This document shows, piece by piece, positions 7,669-14,602 of a stretch of 16,621 nucleotides of DNA; position 1 is the first letter of the stretch, and every line of letters begins with the position of its first letter. Position numbers and translations under genes: made by a program. This DNA is from an uncultured Porphyromonadaceae bacterium (lineage in GTDB: Bacteria > Bacteroidota > Bacteroidia > Bacteroidales > Muribaculaceae), in NCBI GenBank assembly GCA_902475285.1, contig CABRZA010000045.1, forward strand, positions 1-16,621, read 5' to 3'. The notes under the pieces are model-generated. The model saw only the letters and a program-made list of their open reading frames with translations. It had not been told where the DNA came from and made no database searches.

Positions 7669-9892
7669 ATATGCGCACGCGGAAGGTGGCGCCGAAGTGT
7701 CGCGGAATAGCCTTTTGCGCGAAGCTGCGGCCCATCGATACGAAGTAGAAGGTATAATTTTCGGTGTCGGTGAAATTTTCTGCCCACAGGCGCAGGTTCC
7801 AGTGCTCGGCGGCGAGACCGACCGAGAGCGACGGGCGGCAGTAGAATGCCTGGCTTTCAGTATTGGCTTCGTTCCAATATATGCGGCCGGCGCACCGTGC
7901 GGTGGCTGTCACCGAAGGAACGATGCCGGCGAAGGCGAGGGGAGTGGCATGCCAGGTGGCCTGCGCGAAAAGAGTGTTCTCGGGAGCGTACGGCACGCGA
8001 TGTCCGCGGTAATCGGCGCGGCCGTCGTTGTAGGTGCGGAAGGTGGCGTGAGTGTAGCCGTACGATGCGCGGAGGTCTACATCGGGTATGGGCCGGTATG
8101 TCGCGCTCAGCTCTACGCCGGTGCTGCGTGTTCGGCCGGCGTTGGTCATCATTCGGCCAGTGGTCGTTCCCGGAGGAAAGACGGTGAGCTGCTGGTTGTG
8201 GCAGTCGATGCGGAACACGGCGGCGTCGACATGAAGGTCGGCGCCCTCGGCTTCCCAATGCGCGCCTATTTCGTAGTTGTAGCTGCGCTCGGGTTTGTAG
8301 CTCACTATTTCGTCGAAGGAATAGAGGGCGCTCATTCCCATCACCTGCATGACGCGCTGTTGCAGCACGTCGCTGAACATCTGGGTATTGTAGCCGCCGG
8401 CCTTATAGCCCTTGGAGAATGATATGTAGGGCTTGAAGGGCACGTCGAGCGACACCGTGAGCTTCGGCAGCAGCTCCACATAGGAGTGCGACACCTTTCC
8501 GCGGTCGTCGATGTCTATCGGGGTATGGCTGTAAGGCGTCAGGTTGCCGTCGGGCTCGCGGCGGTAAGTGGAGAAGCCTGTCGATGTGCGGCTGTTGTAG
8601 TCGAGGCTGTTGTGCTCCACGTCGAGTCGGAGGCCGGCCTCGAAGCGCCATATGCCGCTGTTCACGGTACTCTCGTGATATACGGCGAAGCCTCCGGTGC
8701 GGATGTCGAAGTCGCTGTCGAGCACGAATCGGCGCGTGTCCCAGGCAATCGGATAGTCGGGGTTGATGCCGTTGCGGTGCCCCTCAATGAGTTCGGCTAT
8801 GCCGATGTCCTTGAAAGTCACGGGCGCCTGCATATTGGTGCTTTTGTAGAAGCCGAATACACCTCCCAGCCAGCTGTATATGCCGCGCGAGCCACGGGTG
8901 AAGAGGTCTTCGGTAAAGGCCAGTTCCCGGCGGCTCTGGCGCAGGGTGAAGTAATCGGCGGGGGTGAAGTCCTGGTCGAGGTTCATGCAGTCGTCGAGAT
9001 ACTGCACAGATGTTATCGACGTGACCACTACGCGTTTGCCGGCCCACGCCACGGTGAGCGCGTCGGCGAGCATGCTGCGGCGGTAGGAGCAGGTGTCGTT
9101 GTATGCCGTCAGTCCTGTTTCGAGGTTTGTGTATGGATAGCCCCATTCCTTGTCGAAGGTCGCCGTGGCCGTGTTGGTGAGCGAGAATGCCTCGTTCGGA
9201 CGCCATGCCGTCTTCCATCTCAGCGAGCCGGAGTTCTCGCGCCCGAGGCGGCTGCCGTCGAAGCTGTTGCGGTAGAAGCCGTCGGTGTGGCGGTACTGCG
9301 CTGCAATGCTCATGCCAAGCGACGGGCGCAGACGGCCGTAGTACGACGCGGCGGCGCGGATGCTGTTCTTCGAGCCGTATTCAACCATGGTCCGGAGGCC
9401 CGACGCACGCAGCGGCGAGAGGGTGCGTATGTTGATTTGGCCGCCCATGGTGTTGCGGCCGTTGAGCACGCCCTGTGCTCCTCGGAGCACTTCTATGCTT
9501 TCGATGTCGCTGATGTCGAAATCGTAGGCGTCTTTGTTGAGGTAGGGTATATTGTCGACGGTGAGGCCGACCACCGGTTGGTCGATGCGGGCACCGAGAC
9601 CGCGGACATATATCGACGATGTCATGCGCGAGCCGTAGGCCGGCATATAGAAATTCGGCGCCACGAGGCTCACGCCCTTGGCAGCATCGATTCCTGTGCG
9701 CCGCGCCTCGGCGCCGCTGATGCGTGTGACGGCTTCGACGGTAGTGCCGCCGTCGGGAATCTGTTTTACGCCCAGAACTTCAAGAGGGCGCAAGCGGTGC
9801 TGTCGGGCCGTAGTATCGGGGGCTTCGGTGGCGAAAGAGGGGAGTATTGCGGCAGAGAGTGCCAGGGCGATGGCGGTAGCTTTCAGTGTCAT
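7667..9892 (-). CDS. TonB-dependent outer-membrane receptor
   Basis: A 741-residue receptor of the siderophore/vitamin type. The frame stays open to 10645, but that upstream part is antisense shadow of the ABC-F gene. The start is the ATG at 9892, which leads directly into a signal peptide (MTLKATAIALALSA, cleavage near SFA at 19-21). A TonB-box-like LEVLGV lies at 37-42. The plug domain follows to about residue 160, with VRGLGARIDQPVVGLTVDN, then IESIEVLRGAQGVLNGRNTMGG and INIRTLSP. The rest is a 22-strand-type barrel rich in aromatic girdle residues, ending FGATFRVRI. There is no N-terminal carboxypeptidase-like or STN extension, so it is not SusC-type. The start overlaps the ABC-F stop by ATGA. 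The substrate is not shown; an iron chelate or small cofactor is likely. Its convergence with the BtuG-like operon makes a corrinoid role conceivable but unproven. Confidence 0.93.
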   Translation of the reverse strand: MTLKATAIALALSAAILPSFATEAPDTTARQHRLRPLEVLGVKQIPDGGTTVEAVTRISGAEARRTGIDAAKGVSLVAPNFYMPAYGSRMTSSIYVRGLGARIDQPVVGLTVDNIPYLNKDAYDFDISDIESIEVLRGAQGVLNGRNTMGGQINIRTLSPLRASGLRTMVEYGSKNSIRAAASYYGRLRPSLGMSIAAQYRHTDGFYRNSFDGSRLGRENSGSLRWKTAWRPNEAFSLTNTATATFDKEWGYPYTNLETGLTAYNDTCSYRRSMLADALTVAWAGKRVVVTSITSVQYLDDCMNLDQDFTPADYFTLRQSRRELAFTEDLFTRGSRGIYSWLGGVFGFYKSTNMQAPVTFKDIGIAELIEGHRNGINPDYPIAWDTRRFVLDSDFDIRTGGFAVYHESTVNSGIWRFEAGLRLDVEHNSLDYNSRTSTGFSTYRREPDGNLTPYSHTPIDIDDRGKVSHSYVELLPKLTVSLDVPFKPYISFSKGYKAGGYNTQMFSDVLQQRVMQVMGMSALYSFDEIVSYKPERSYNYEIGAHWEAEGADLHVDAAVFRIDCHNQQLTVFPPGTTTGRMMTNAGRTRSTGVELSATYRPIPDVDLRASYGYTHATFRTYNDGRADYRGHRVPYAPENTLFAQATWHATPLAFAGIVPSVTATARCAGRIYWNEANTESQAFYCRPSLSVGLAAEHWNLRLWAENFTDTENYTFYFVSMGRSFAQKAIPRHFGATFRVRI

Positions 9893-11751
9893 TCTTTTTC
9901 GGATAGTTCGAGCCAACGCAGCTCTTTTTCGTCGATGATGTCGGAGATTTCTGCATAGCGGGCCGACCGACGGGCAAATTCGTCGGGCTGTGCGCCGCTG
10001 TCGGAAGCGAAGAAAGCTTCGAGTTCGGCTTTCTCGGCATTGAGGGCCTCGAGTTCGGCCCCGAGGGCTTCGAATTCGCGTCGCTCCTTGAATGTCATTC
10101 TCGGTGCCCGTTCGCGCGGTGCGCGGGTGTCGGTTTTTGCCGGCGCTTCGGCTTTCGCCTTGGGTGCCTGTTCGTCGAGCCATGTGCGGTAGTCGGTGTA
10201 GTTGCCCGGGAAGTCGCGTATCACGCCGTTGCCTTCCATCACGAAGAGATGGTCCACGATGTTGTCGAGGAAATATCGGTCGTGGCTTATCACTATCACG
10301 CAGCCCTTGAACTCCGTGAGATACTCTTCGAGAATACCCAGTGTGATGATGTCGAGGTCGTTGGTGGGCTCGTCGAGGATGAGGAAGTTGGGTTGTGCCA
10401 TCAGCACCACAGCCAAGTGCAGGCGGCAGCGCTCGCCGCCGCTGAGGGTGTGGATGTATTTCTGCTGGTCGGGCGGCGAGAAGAGGAAGCGCTGGAGGTA
10501 CTGCATAGGCGAGAGGTGCACGCCCTGTTTGAGCTCGATGTCCTCGGCCAGTTCGGTTACGGCGTCGATTACTTTTTTCGACGGGTCGAAACTCAGGCCG
10601 TCCTGACTGTAATAGCCGAAACGGACCGTTTCGCCGAGATTCCATTCTCCCGAATCGGCCGGTATGAGGCCTTGCAGTAGTTTTATGAACGTCGACTTGC
10701 CAACGCCGTTCACGCCCACGATGCCAAGTTTTTCACCGCGTGCGAAGGTATAGGTGAAGTCATCGAGTATTACCTTGTCGCCGAAGCGCTTGCATACCCC
10801 TACGGCTTCAAAAATTTTTGACCCTATGCGCGACGAAGCGGTTTCGAGACGTATGTTCCCTTGCTCGCGCTGTGCTTTGGCGCGTTCGCGGAGGTCGTAG
10901 AAACTGTCGATGCGGAATTTGGCTTTGCCGGCGCGTGCCTGAGGCTGACGGCTCATCCATTCCTGTTCGCGTCGCAGGGTGTTGCGGGCGCGAGCGCGGT
11001 CGGCCTCCATGGCTTCTATGCGCTCGGCGCGACGGCGCAGATACATGTCGTAGTTGCCCTCCACGATGTAGGCATCTGCGTTGTCGAACTCTATTATCTT
11101 CGAGCATACGCGGTCGAGAAAATAGCGGTCGTGGGTCACCATCAGCAGAGTTGCCTTCGAGCGTTTGAGATATCCTTCGAGCCATTCGATGGTGGCTATG
11201 TCGAGGTGGTTGGTAGGTTCGTCGAGAAGCAGGAAGTCGGGCTCGGCAATTACCAGGCGCACTATGGCCAGACGTTTGCGCTGGCCGCCGGAAAGACGGT
11301 CGACGGGAGCGTCGAAGTCGTCGAATCCCATCTGAGTGAGCAATCCGCGCAGGCGGTCTTCGTAGTCCCATGCCGAGGTGCTGTCCATAAGATGAACCGA
11401 CTCGCGCACGGCCTTGTCGTCGGCCGATGCCGTGGCGGCGTGATATGCCATTACAGCCTGAGCGCGCGGGTCGGCGTTGTTGTCGAGCGCCGCTTCCCAC
11501 ACTGTCGCCCCGGGAGCGAATTGGGGTATCTGCGGCAGATAGCCCGTGCGTATGCCCGAGGCGAAGGTCACTTTTCCGCTGTCGGGAGCCTCGTCGCCGG
11601 CTATGATGCTCAGGAAGGTGCTTTTGCCTGTGCCGTTGCGGGCAACGATGCCGGTCTTGTCGCCTTGCTCGAGTCCGAGGCTTATGTCGCCGAAGAGCAG
11701 GCGGTCGCCGTAGCTCTTTGTGAGGTTTTCGATGTTGAGTATGTTGGGCAT
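9889..11751 (-). CDS. ABC-F family ATPase, Uup type
   Basis: A 620-residue cytosolic protein with two ABC ATPase domains and no membrane segments. Domain 1 has Walker A ARNGTGKST (37-45, with Ala in place of the first Gly), signature LSGGQ (153-157) and Walker B LLLDEPTNHLD (174-184). A charged helical linker (about 240-290) contains WMSRQPQARAGKAK, typical of Uup-like ABC-F proteins. Domain 2 has GVNGVGKST (346-354), LSGGE (436-440) and FLILDEPTNDLD (456-467). A Lys/Ala/Pro-rich stretch then leads to a C-terminal coiled coil (about 550-618), the Uup hallmark. Such proteins act on the ribosome or on nucleic-acid structures. The ATG at 11751 is 78 nt after the Spy-like gene; I see no good promoter in that gap, so read-through from the sigma-factor cassette is possible. 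Its stop overlaps the receptor start. Confidence 0.94.
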   Translation of the reverse strand: MPNILNIENLTKSYGDRLLFGDISLGLEQGDKTGIVARNGTGKSTFLSIIAGDEAPDSGKVTFASGIRTGYLPQIPQFAPGATVWEAALDNNADPRAQAVMAYHAATASADDKAVRESVHLMDSTSAWDYEDRLRGLLTQMGFDDFDAPVDRLSGGQRKRLAIVRLVIAEPDFLLLDEPTNHLDIATIEWLEGYLKRSKATLLMVTHDRYFLDRVCSKIIEFDNADAYIVEGNYDMYLRRRAERIEAMEADRARARNTLRREQEWMSRQPQARAGKAKFRIDSFYDLRERAKAQREQGNIRLETASSRIGSKIFEAVGVCKRFGDKVILDDFTYTFARGEKLGIVGVNGVGKSTFIKLLQGLIPADSGEWNLGETVRFGYYSQDGLSFDPSKKVIDAVTELAEDIELKQGVHLSPMQYLQRFLFSPPDQQKYIHTLSGGERCRLHLAVVLMAQPNFLILDEPTNDLDIITLGILEEYLTEFKGCVIVISHDRYFLDNIVDHLFVMEGNGVIRDFPGNYTDYRTWLDEQAPKAKAEAPAKTDTRAPRERAPRMTFKERREFEALGAELEALNAEKAELEAFFASDSGAQPDEFARRSARYAEISDIIDEKELRWLELSEKE

Positions 11752-11762
11752 GTGTCAAAAGT

Positions 11763-11793
11763 CAAAAGCCGCGCCTCGACGTGGGGTGCGGCT
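11763..11793 (-). terminator. Weak hairpin with short T-run after the Spy-like gene
   Basis: On the - strand AGCCGC (11793-11788) pairs with GCGGCT (11772-11767) around a 15-nt loop, followed by TTTT and then GACTTTTGACAC up to the ABC-F start codon. The stem is only 6 bp and the T-run is short, so termination is probably partial. The sequence TCAAAAG occurs twice in tandem on the + strand just here. Confidence 0.35.
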
Positions 11794-11829
11794 CGGTAGT
11801 GTTGGTGCCGTTGTAGGCCATTGAGGGCT

Positions 11830-12318
11830 TCACTCGGCTCTTTCCGCGCGGGTGCGGCTCAGTCGGCGGTGGTGGCGCATGAGATACTGCGCGAACTTGC
11901 GTTCGGCCGATTTGAGTTTGAGCAACTGTCGCGGGGTGAGTATTTCCTTGAATTTCTCGAAATATTCGGCCTCGATGCGGCCTTCCTTCTGCTTGAGGTC
12001 GAACACGGCCTGGGCCGCAGCTTCAAGCTCGGTGTCGCTGGCGTCGGGGGTGTCGATTGTTCGGCGCTCAAGCTCGCGGGTCTCTTCATTCAGGCTGTCG
12101 ATACGGTCGTTCATTTCTTCGTATATGGGGAAGAAGCGCCGCTCCTGGTCTTTGGTGAGATCAAGCTCGCGGCTGATAAACTCGCGCTGGTAGGGCCGGA
12201 GTTCGGCCATAACTTTATCGCGGTCGGGTAGAGGCTGCTGCGGACGCGCGCCAACTCCGAGGCAGGCTGCCGTCGCCACAAGAGCCACTATGAGGATTCT
12301 GAATATTGCGTGAGGCAT
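11830..12318 (-). CDS. Spy/CpxP-like periplasmic protein
   Basis: A 162-residue exported protein. I chose the ATG at 12318, which gives MPHAIFRILIVALVATAACLG, a clean signal peptide with cleavage near VGA at 22-24; the longer frame upstream only overlaps the preceding gene. The mature part is highly charged and helical, with two LTxxQ motifs, LTKDQ (54-58) and LTPRQ (127-131), as in the Spy/CpxP family of periplasmic chaperones or stress sensors. Long amphipathic helices rich in Glu, Arg and Lys fill the space between them. It starts 16 nt after the anti-sigma-position gene, so it is the third member of a sigma-factor cassette. Bacteroidota often carry a small LTxxQ-like protein after a sigma/anti-sigma pair. 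The role here is inferred to be envelope-stress sensing or buffering. Confidence 0.8.
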   Translation of the reverse strand: MPHAIFRILIVALVATAACLGVGARPQQPLPDRDKVMAELRPYQREFISRELDLTKDQERRFFPIYEEMNDRIDSLNEETRELERRTIDTPDASDTELEAAAQAVFDLKQKEGRIEAEYFEKFKEILTPRQLLKLKSAERKFAQYLMRHHRRLSRTRAERAE

Positions 12319-12334
12319 ATCGGTGGTTTGATTG

Positions 12335-12817
12335 TCAGGGGAGGATGTGTGTGCTGTCGGCGACATCGGCATCGGGAACTGCTACGGCATCGAAGTCGAA
12401 GGTTTCGTCGTCAAAGAGACCGTCGTCGACCATATCGTCTACAACGTCGCGTGTCGAAATGTCTTGCAAGACGTAGTCGTACATGAAGTCGTCGGTGGCA
12501 AGGGCTTTGGCCAGCACAGGGTTGGAATCTATCGGTTCGAGTTCCTTCATGCCCGTGAGCGAGTGGAAAACCTGAAGCATGCACCATACGCCGGCAAACA
12601 TCGCCGCCATATAAACATAGGGCCTCACTTTGCTCCACAGCGACCGGCTCGGAGCTTCTTTGGGCTCGGCGGCAAGCTCCGGACGCTCCGGGAGCGATGC
12701 CTCGATGCGGGCGGCAAGCTTGTCGAAGTAACCCTGCGGCACATCACGGCCTGCGGACGGAGTCGCGAGACCTGCCGCGCGCGCGCGTTCGAGTATTGAG
12801 TCTTTGCTTGTTGCCAT
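12335..12817 (-). CDS. Single-pass membrane protein in the anti-sigma position
   Basis: A 160-residue protein from the ATG at 12817. The frame can be extended to a TTG at 12859, but the ATG gives MATSKDSILERARAAG and a 48-nt spacer. Near the N-terminus VPQGYFDKLAARIEASLPE matches the V-P-x-G-Y-F motif common in small Bacteroidota proteins encoded directly after ECF sigma factors. One transmembrane helix lies at about 67-84 (YVYMAAMFAGVWCMLQVF). The C-terminal 70 residues are very acidic (DDMVDDGLFDDETFDFD). I infer that the N-terminal part is cytosolic, could bind the adjacent sigma factor, and that the acidic tail lies outside the membrane. No zinc-binding anti-sigma motif (HxxxCxxC) is present, so the anti-sigma role rests on position and on this family pattern. 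Confidence 0.72.
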   Translation of the reverse strand: MATSKDSILERARAAGLATPSAGRDVPQGYFDKLAARIEASLPERPELAAEPKEAPSRSLWSKVRPYVYMAAMFAGVWCMLQVFHSLTGMKELEPIDSNPVLAKALATDDFMYDYVLQDISTRDVVDDMVDDGLFDDETFDFDAVAVPDADVADSTHILP

Positions 12818-12865
12818 ATGCTTGTCTGGTGTTTTCTTGTTTTGACGTCGGTCGGGCAAAAAGGT

Positions 12866-13426
12866 TTAATCGAGATTTTCGAAGTACTGTTCGATTTTTT
12901 TAACGGCGAGATGATAGGAGGCCTTGAGTGCTCCCACGGAGGTGCCTAAAATTTCGGATATCTCCTCGTATTTCATATCGTCGAAATACTTCATGTTGAA
13001 CACTATGCGCTGCTTTTCGGGCAGCATGGCCACGGCTTCGTTGAGGTGCCGGGCCAGTTCGTCGCCGTCGAAGTCGGGCGCACCGGCAATCTGCTGCACC
13101 ATCTCGGCCTCCTGGTCGTCGAGCGATAGATGGCGCCGCTTGCGTTCGCGTTCAAGGAAACTCAGGCTCTCGTTGATGGCTATCTTGTAGAGCCATGTGC
13201 CGAGTTTGGCCTCGCCGCGGAAGTTCTCTATCGACTGCCATGCCTTCATGAAGGTGTTTTGAAGGATATCGTCGGCATCGTCGTGGTTCTGAACGAGGCG
13301 GCGTATCTGCCAATATAGGGGTTCGGAGTAGAGGGCTATCACTTTGCCGAAAGCCTCGCGCACGGTGTCGGCACTGCGCAGCTGCGCAGTGAGCTCGGCA
13401 TTTTCCTGAGGCTTGGATGATGACAT
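12866..13426 (-). CDS. ECF-type RNA polymerase sigma-70 factor
   Basis: A 186-residue sigma factor from the ATG at 13426 (MSSSKPQ). A longer frame starts with a TTG at 13486, but it would run across the promoter, and the ATG has a good Shine-Dalgarno. Region 2 covers about 22-95, with DADDILQNTFMKAWQSI and FRGEAKLGTWLYKIAINES, the promoter-melting and -10 recognition part. Region 4 covers about 134-185, with LPEKQRIVFNMKYFDD, then YEEISEILGTSVGALKASYH, a helix-turn-helix for -35 recognition. The length and the lack of regions 1 and 3 make it group 4 (ECF). It is followed by a membrane partner and a Spy-like protein, consistent with control by envelope signals. Target promoters are not visible here, and autoregulation cannot be judged. 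Confidence 0.94.
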   Translation of the reverse strand: MSSSKPQENAELTAQLRSADTVREAFGKVIALYSEPLYWQIRRLVQNHDDADDILQNTFMKAWQSIENFRGEAKLGTWLYKIAINESLSFLERERKRRHLSLDDQEAEMVQQIAGAPDFDGDELARHLNEAVAMLPEKQRIVFNMKYFDDMKYEEISEILGTSVGALKASYHLAVKKIEQYFENLD

Positions 13427-13429
13427 GAC

Positions 13430-13436
13430 TCCTTTA
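13430..13436 (-). promoter_or_regulatory. Shine-Dalgarno of the sigma-factor gene
   Basis: The - strand reads TAAAGGAGTC immediately before the ATG at 13426, giving AAAGGAG at a short spacing. This is unusual in this window, where most genes lack a clear Shine-Dalgarno, and it decides for the ATG over the upstream TTG. Confidence 0.75.
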
Positions 13437-13443
13437 TTTTTGG

Positions 13444-13474
13444 CAAAGTTAATGATTTTTTCCTGATTTGCAAA
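13444..13474 (-). promoter_or_regulatory. Bacteroidota-type promoter of the sigma-factor cassette
   Basis: On the - strand TTTG (13474-13471) is followed after exactly 19 nt by TAACTTTG (13451-13444), a perfect TAnnTTTG -7 element. Transcription would start about 5-7 nt downstream and give a short leader carrying the AAAGGAG ribosome site. It lies just after the stop codon of the beta-lactamase-like gene, so sigma factor, membrane partner and Spy-like gene have their own housekeeping-type promoter. Confidence 0.85.
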
Positions 13475-13482
13475 ACGGCGCC

Positions 13483-14520
13483 TCAATCAAAGATTGCCGG
13501 GAAGACTATTTCGCCGAGTATTACTTCGGTCAACCCCTCAATCCATGAACTCTGCTCTTCGTCGGTAGCAGGAAGCGACGACGGAGGCACGGGGCCCGAA
13601 GCTGCCGGCGCCATGCCCCGACGGTTCATGGCCATGGCCTCGTCGACGATGATGGCTTGCCACACCATGTTCGATACATTGACTATCGTTTCTTCCGCCG
13701 CTGCCTGTGTGGCGGCGTTGCCGACAAATATGCCGAGGGCATAGCAGCGGTAGCCGCCGTCGGTGGCGTAGCTCACGAAAGCGAGGTCGTTCACGGTGGC
13801 GATGCTACCGTCGGCATTGCTGAAGCCGGTGCCGGTTTTATGGAATATCTTGGCGCTGTTGGCGGGGATGCCGGCCGGTATACGGCTCGCTCCGAACGGC
13901 GACTCGCGGGCCATGATGGCCTTGATGAGAGTCGACGATGCCGTGGTGTCGGCCGTGAAGAAGCGGTACATCAGCTTTGTGGCGTCGAGTGCCGTGGCGG
14001 TGTTGAGGCTGCGGCGGGTACTGTCGGCGTGCATCTGGGCCTCGGTGAAGGCTATGTTGAAGTCGGAGGCCATACGGCGGCTTCGCAGCGTGCTGTCGAT
14101 TTGTGCGGGGCTGAGGAAATGGCGGCAGAGTATGTCGAAGGCATTGTTGTCGCTCACCATAAGGGAGTAGTCGAGCAGCTGTGCCGGCACGAGGGTGTCG
14201 GGCAGGGCATAGGTCGAGGCCCGCAAGGGGCTCCATGTGCCACCCGGAAGGTCGGTGGCGGTAATCTCGACGGGCTTCGACACCAAAGTGTCGAACGGCA
14301 CCGTCTGTGCCATAGCGGCTGCCTGATAGAATTTTACCACCGACGCCATGTCTCTCCGGCCTTTGTCGCCGGCGGTGAGGGTGTCGCCTTGCCATGTGAT
14401 GAGGGCTATGGATATGTCGCAGCTGTCGGCCACGGCGTCGAGGCGCGATTGCAGTCCGTTGAGGCGTGCGTGCCCCGCGCAGGCGGCAAGAAGAAGTATA
14501 TATGTAAGAATCTTTTTCAT
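13483..14520 (-). CDS. Class A (subclass A2-like) serine beta-lactamase family protein
   Basis: A 345-residue exported protein with all class A landmarks: SxxK as SVVK (60-63), SDN (123-125), an omega-loop Glu at 160 in TEAQMHAD, which resembles the E-x-x-M-H-x-D of CfxA/VEB/PER-type enzymes, and KTG (228-230). SPFGASRIPAG just before KTG corresponds to the TGPxRLKG segment of that group. The expected chemistry is acylation of a beta-lactam at Ser60 and deacylation via Glu160; activity is unproven. The N-terminus ends LLAAC (Cys14), a valid lipobox after a short hydrophobic core, so it may be a lipoprotein; cleavage near GHA is the alternative. The C-terminus is longer than usual by roughly 50-60 residues, with a Pro/Ser-rich linker and a final hydrophobic segment. 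It starts 8 nt after the terminator of the preceding gene. Confidence 0.88.
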   Translation of the reverse strand: MKKILTYILLLAACAGHARLNGLQSRLDAVADSCDISIALITWQGDTLTAGDKGRRDMASVVKFYQAAAMAQTVPFDTLVSKPVEITATDLPGGTWSPLRASTYALPDTLVPAQLLDYSLMVSDNNAFDILCRHFLSPAQIDSTLRSRRMASDFNIAFTEAQMHADSTRRSLNTATALDATKLMYRFFTADTTASSTLIKAIMARESPFGASRIPAGIPANSAKIFHKTGTGFSNADGSIATVNDLAFVSYATDGGYRCYALGIFVGNAATQAAAEETIVNVSNMVWQAIIVDEAMAMNRRGMAPAASGPVPPSSLPATDEEQSSWIEGLTEVILGEIVFPAIFD

Positions 14521-14528
14521 GGTGTATG

Positions 14529-14581
14529 AAAAAAACAGCCGTCGGGAAGGCCGGAATAATTCCGACGCAGTTCCCGACGGC
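14529..14581 (-). terminator. Strong nested terminator after the carboxyltransferase gene
   Basis: On the - strand an 11-bp perfect stem, GCCGTCGGGAA (14581-14571) with TTCCCGACGGC (14548-14538), encloses a second small hairpin CGGAA/TTCCG. It is followed by TG and seven T (14535-14529). It lies 18 nt after the TAA of the upstream gene and only 8 nt before the ATG of the beta-lactamase-like gene. Confidence 0.9.
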
Positions 14582-14594
14582 TTGTGTGGTATGC

Positions 14595-14602
14595 CAAATT
14601 TA
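14595..14602 (-). promoter_or_regulatory. Possible -7 element for the beta-lactamase-like gene
   Basis: TAAATTTG on the - strand fits TAnnTTTG and overlaps the stop codon of the carboxyltransferase gene. No TTTG lies at the expected distance upstream, so this is weak. If it is used, the leader RNA would contain the whole terminator hairpin. Confidence 0.25.

Noticed and set aside
7667..9892. Calling the TonB receptor btuB because it faces a BtuG-like operon
   Set aside because: It is on the opposite strand, co-transcribed with an ABC-F gene, without a visible cobalamin riboswitch, and its length and plug look more like a general siderophore-type receptor.
8486..9958. 490-codon open frame on the + strand opposite the TonB receptor
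   Set aside because: The receptor has a signal peptide, TonB box and plug motifs. The opposite frame is low-complexity Val/Ala/Glu/Gly text without recognisable features.
9893..10645. N-terminal extension of the TonB receptor frame by about 250 residues
   Set aside because: The extension is Arg/Pro/His-rich and lies wholly antisense-frame within the ABC-F gene. The true signal peptide starts at 9892.
11754..11770. Tandem TCAAAAG repeat before the ABC-F gene as an operator
   Set aside because: Only two copies of a 7-mer in a short spacer, partly explained by the T-run of the hairpin; not enough to call a binding site.
13427..13486. TTG start giving a 206-residue sigma factor
   Set aside because: It would place the promoter elements inside the coding region. 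The ATG at 13426 has a good Shine-Dalgarno and fits the usual length.
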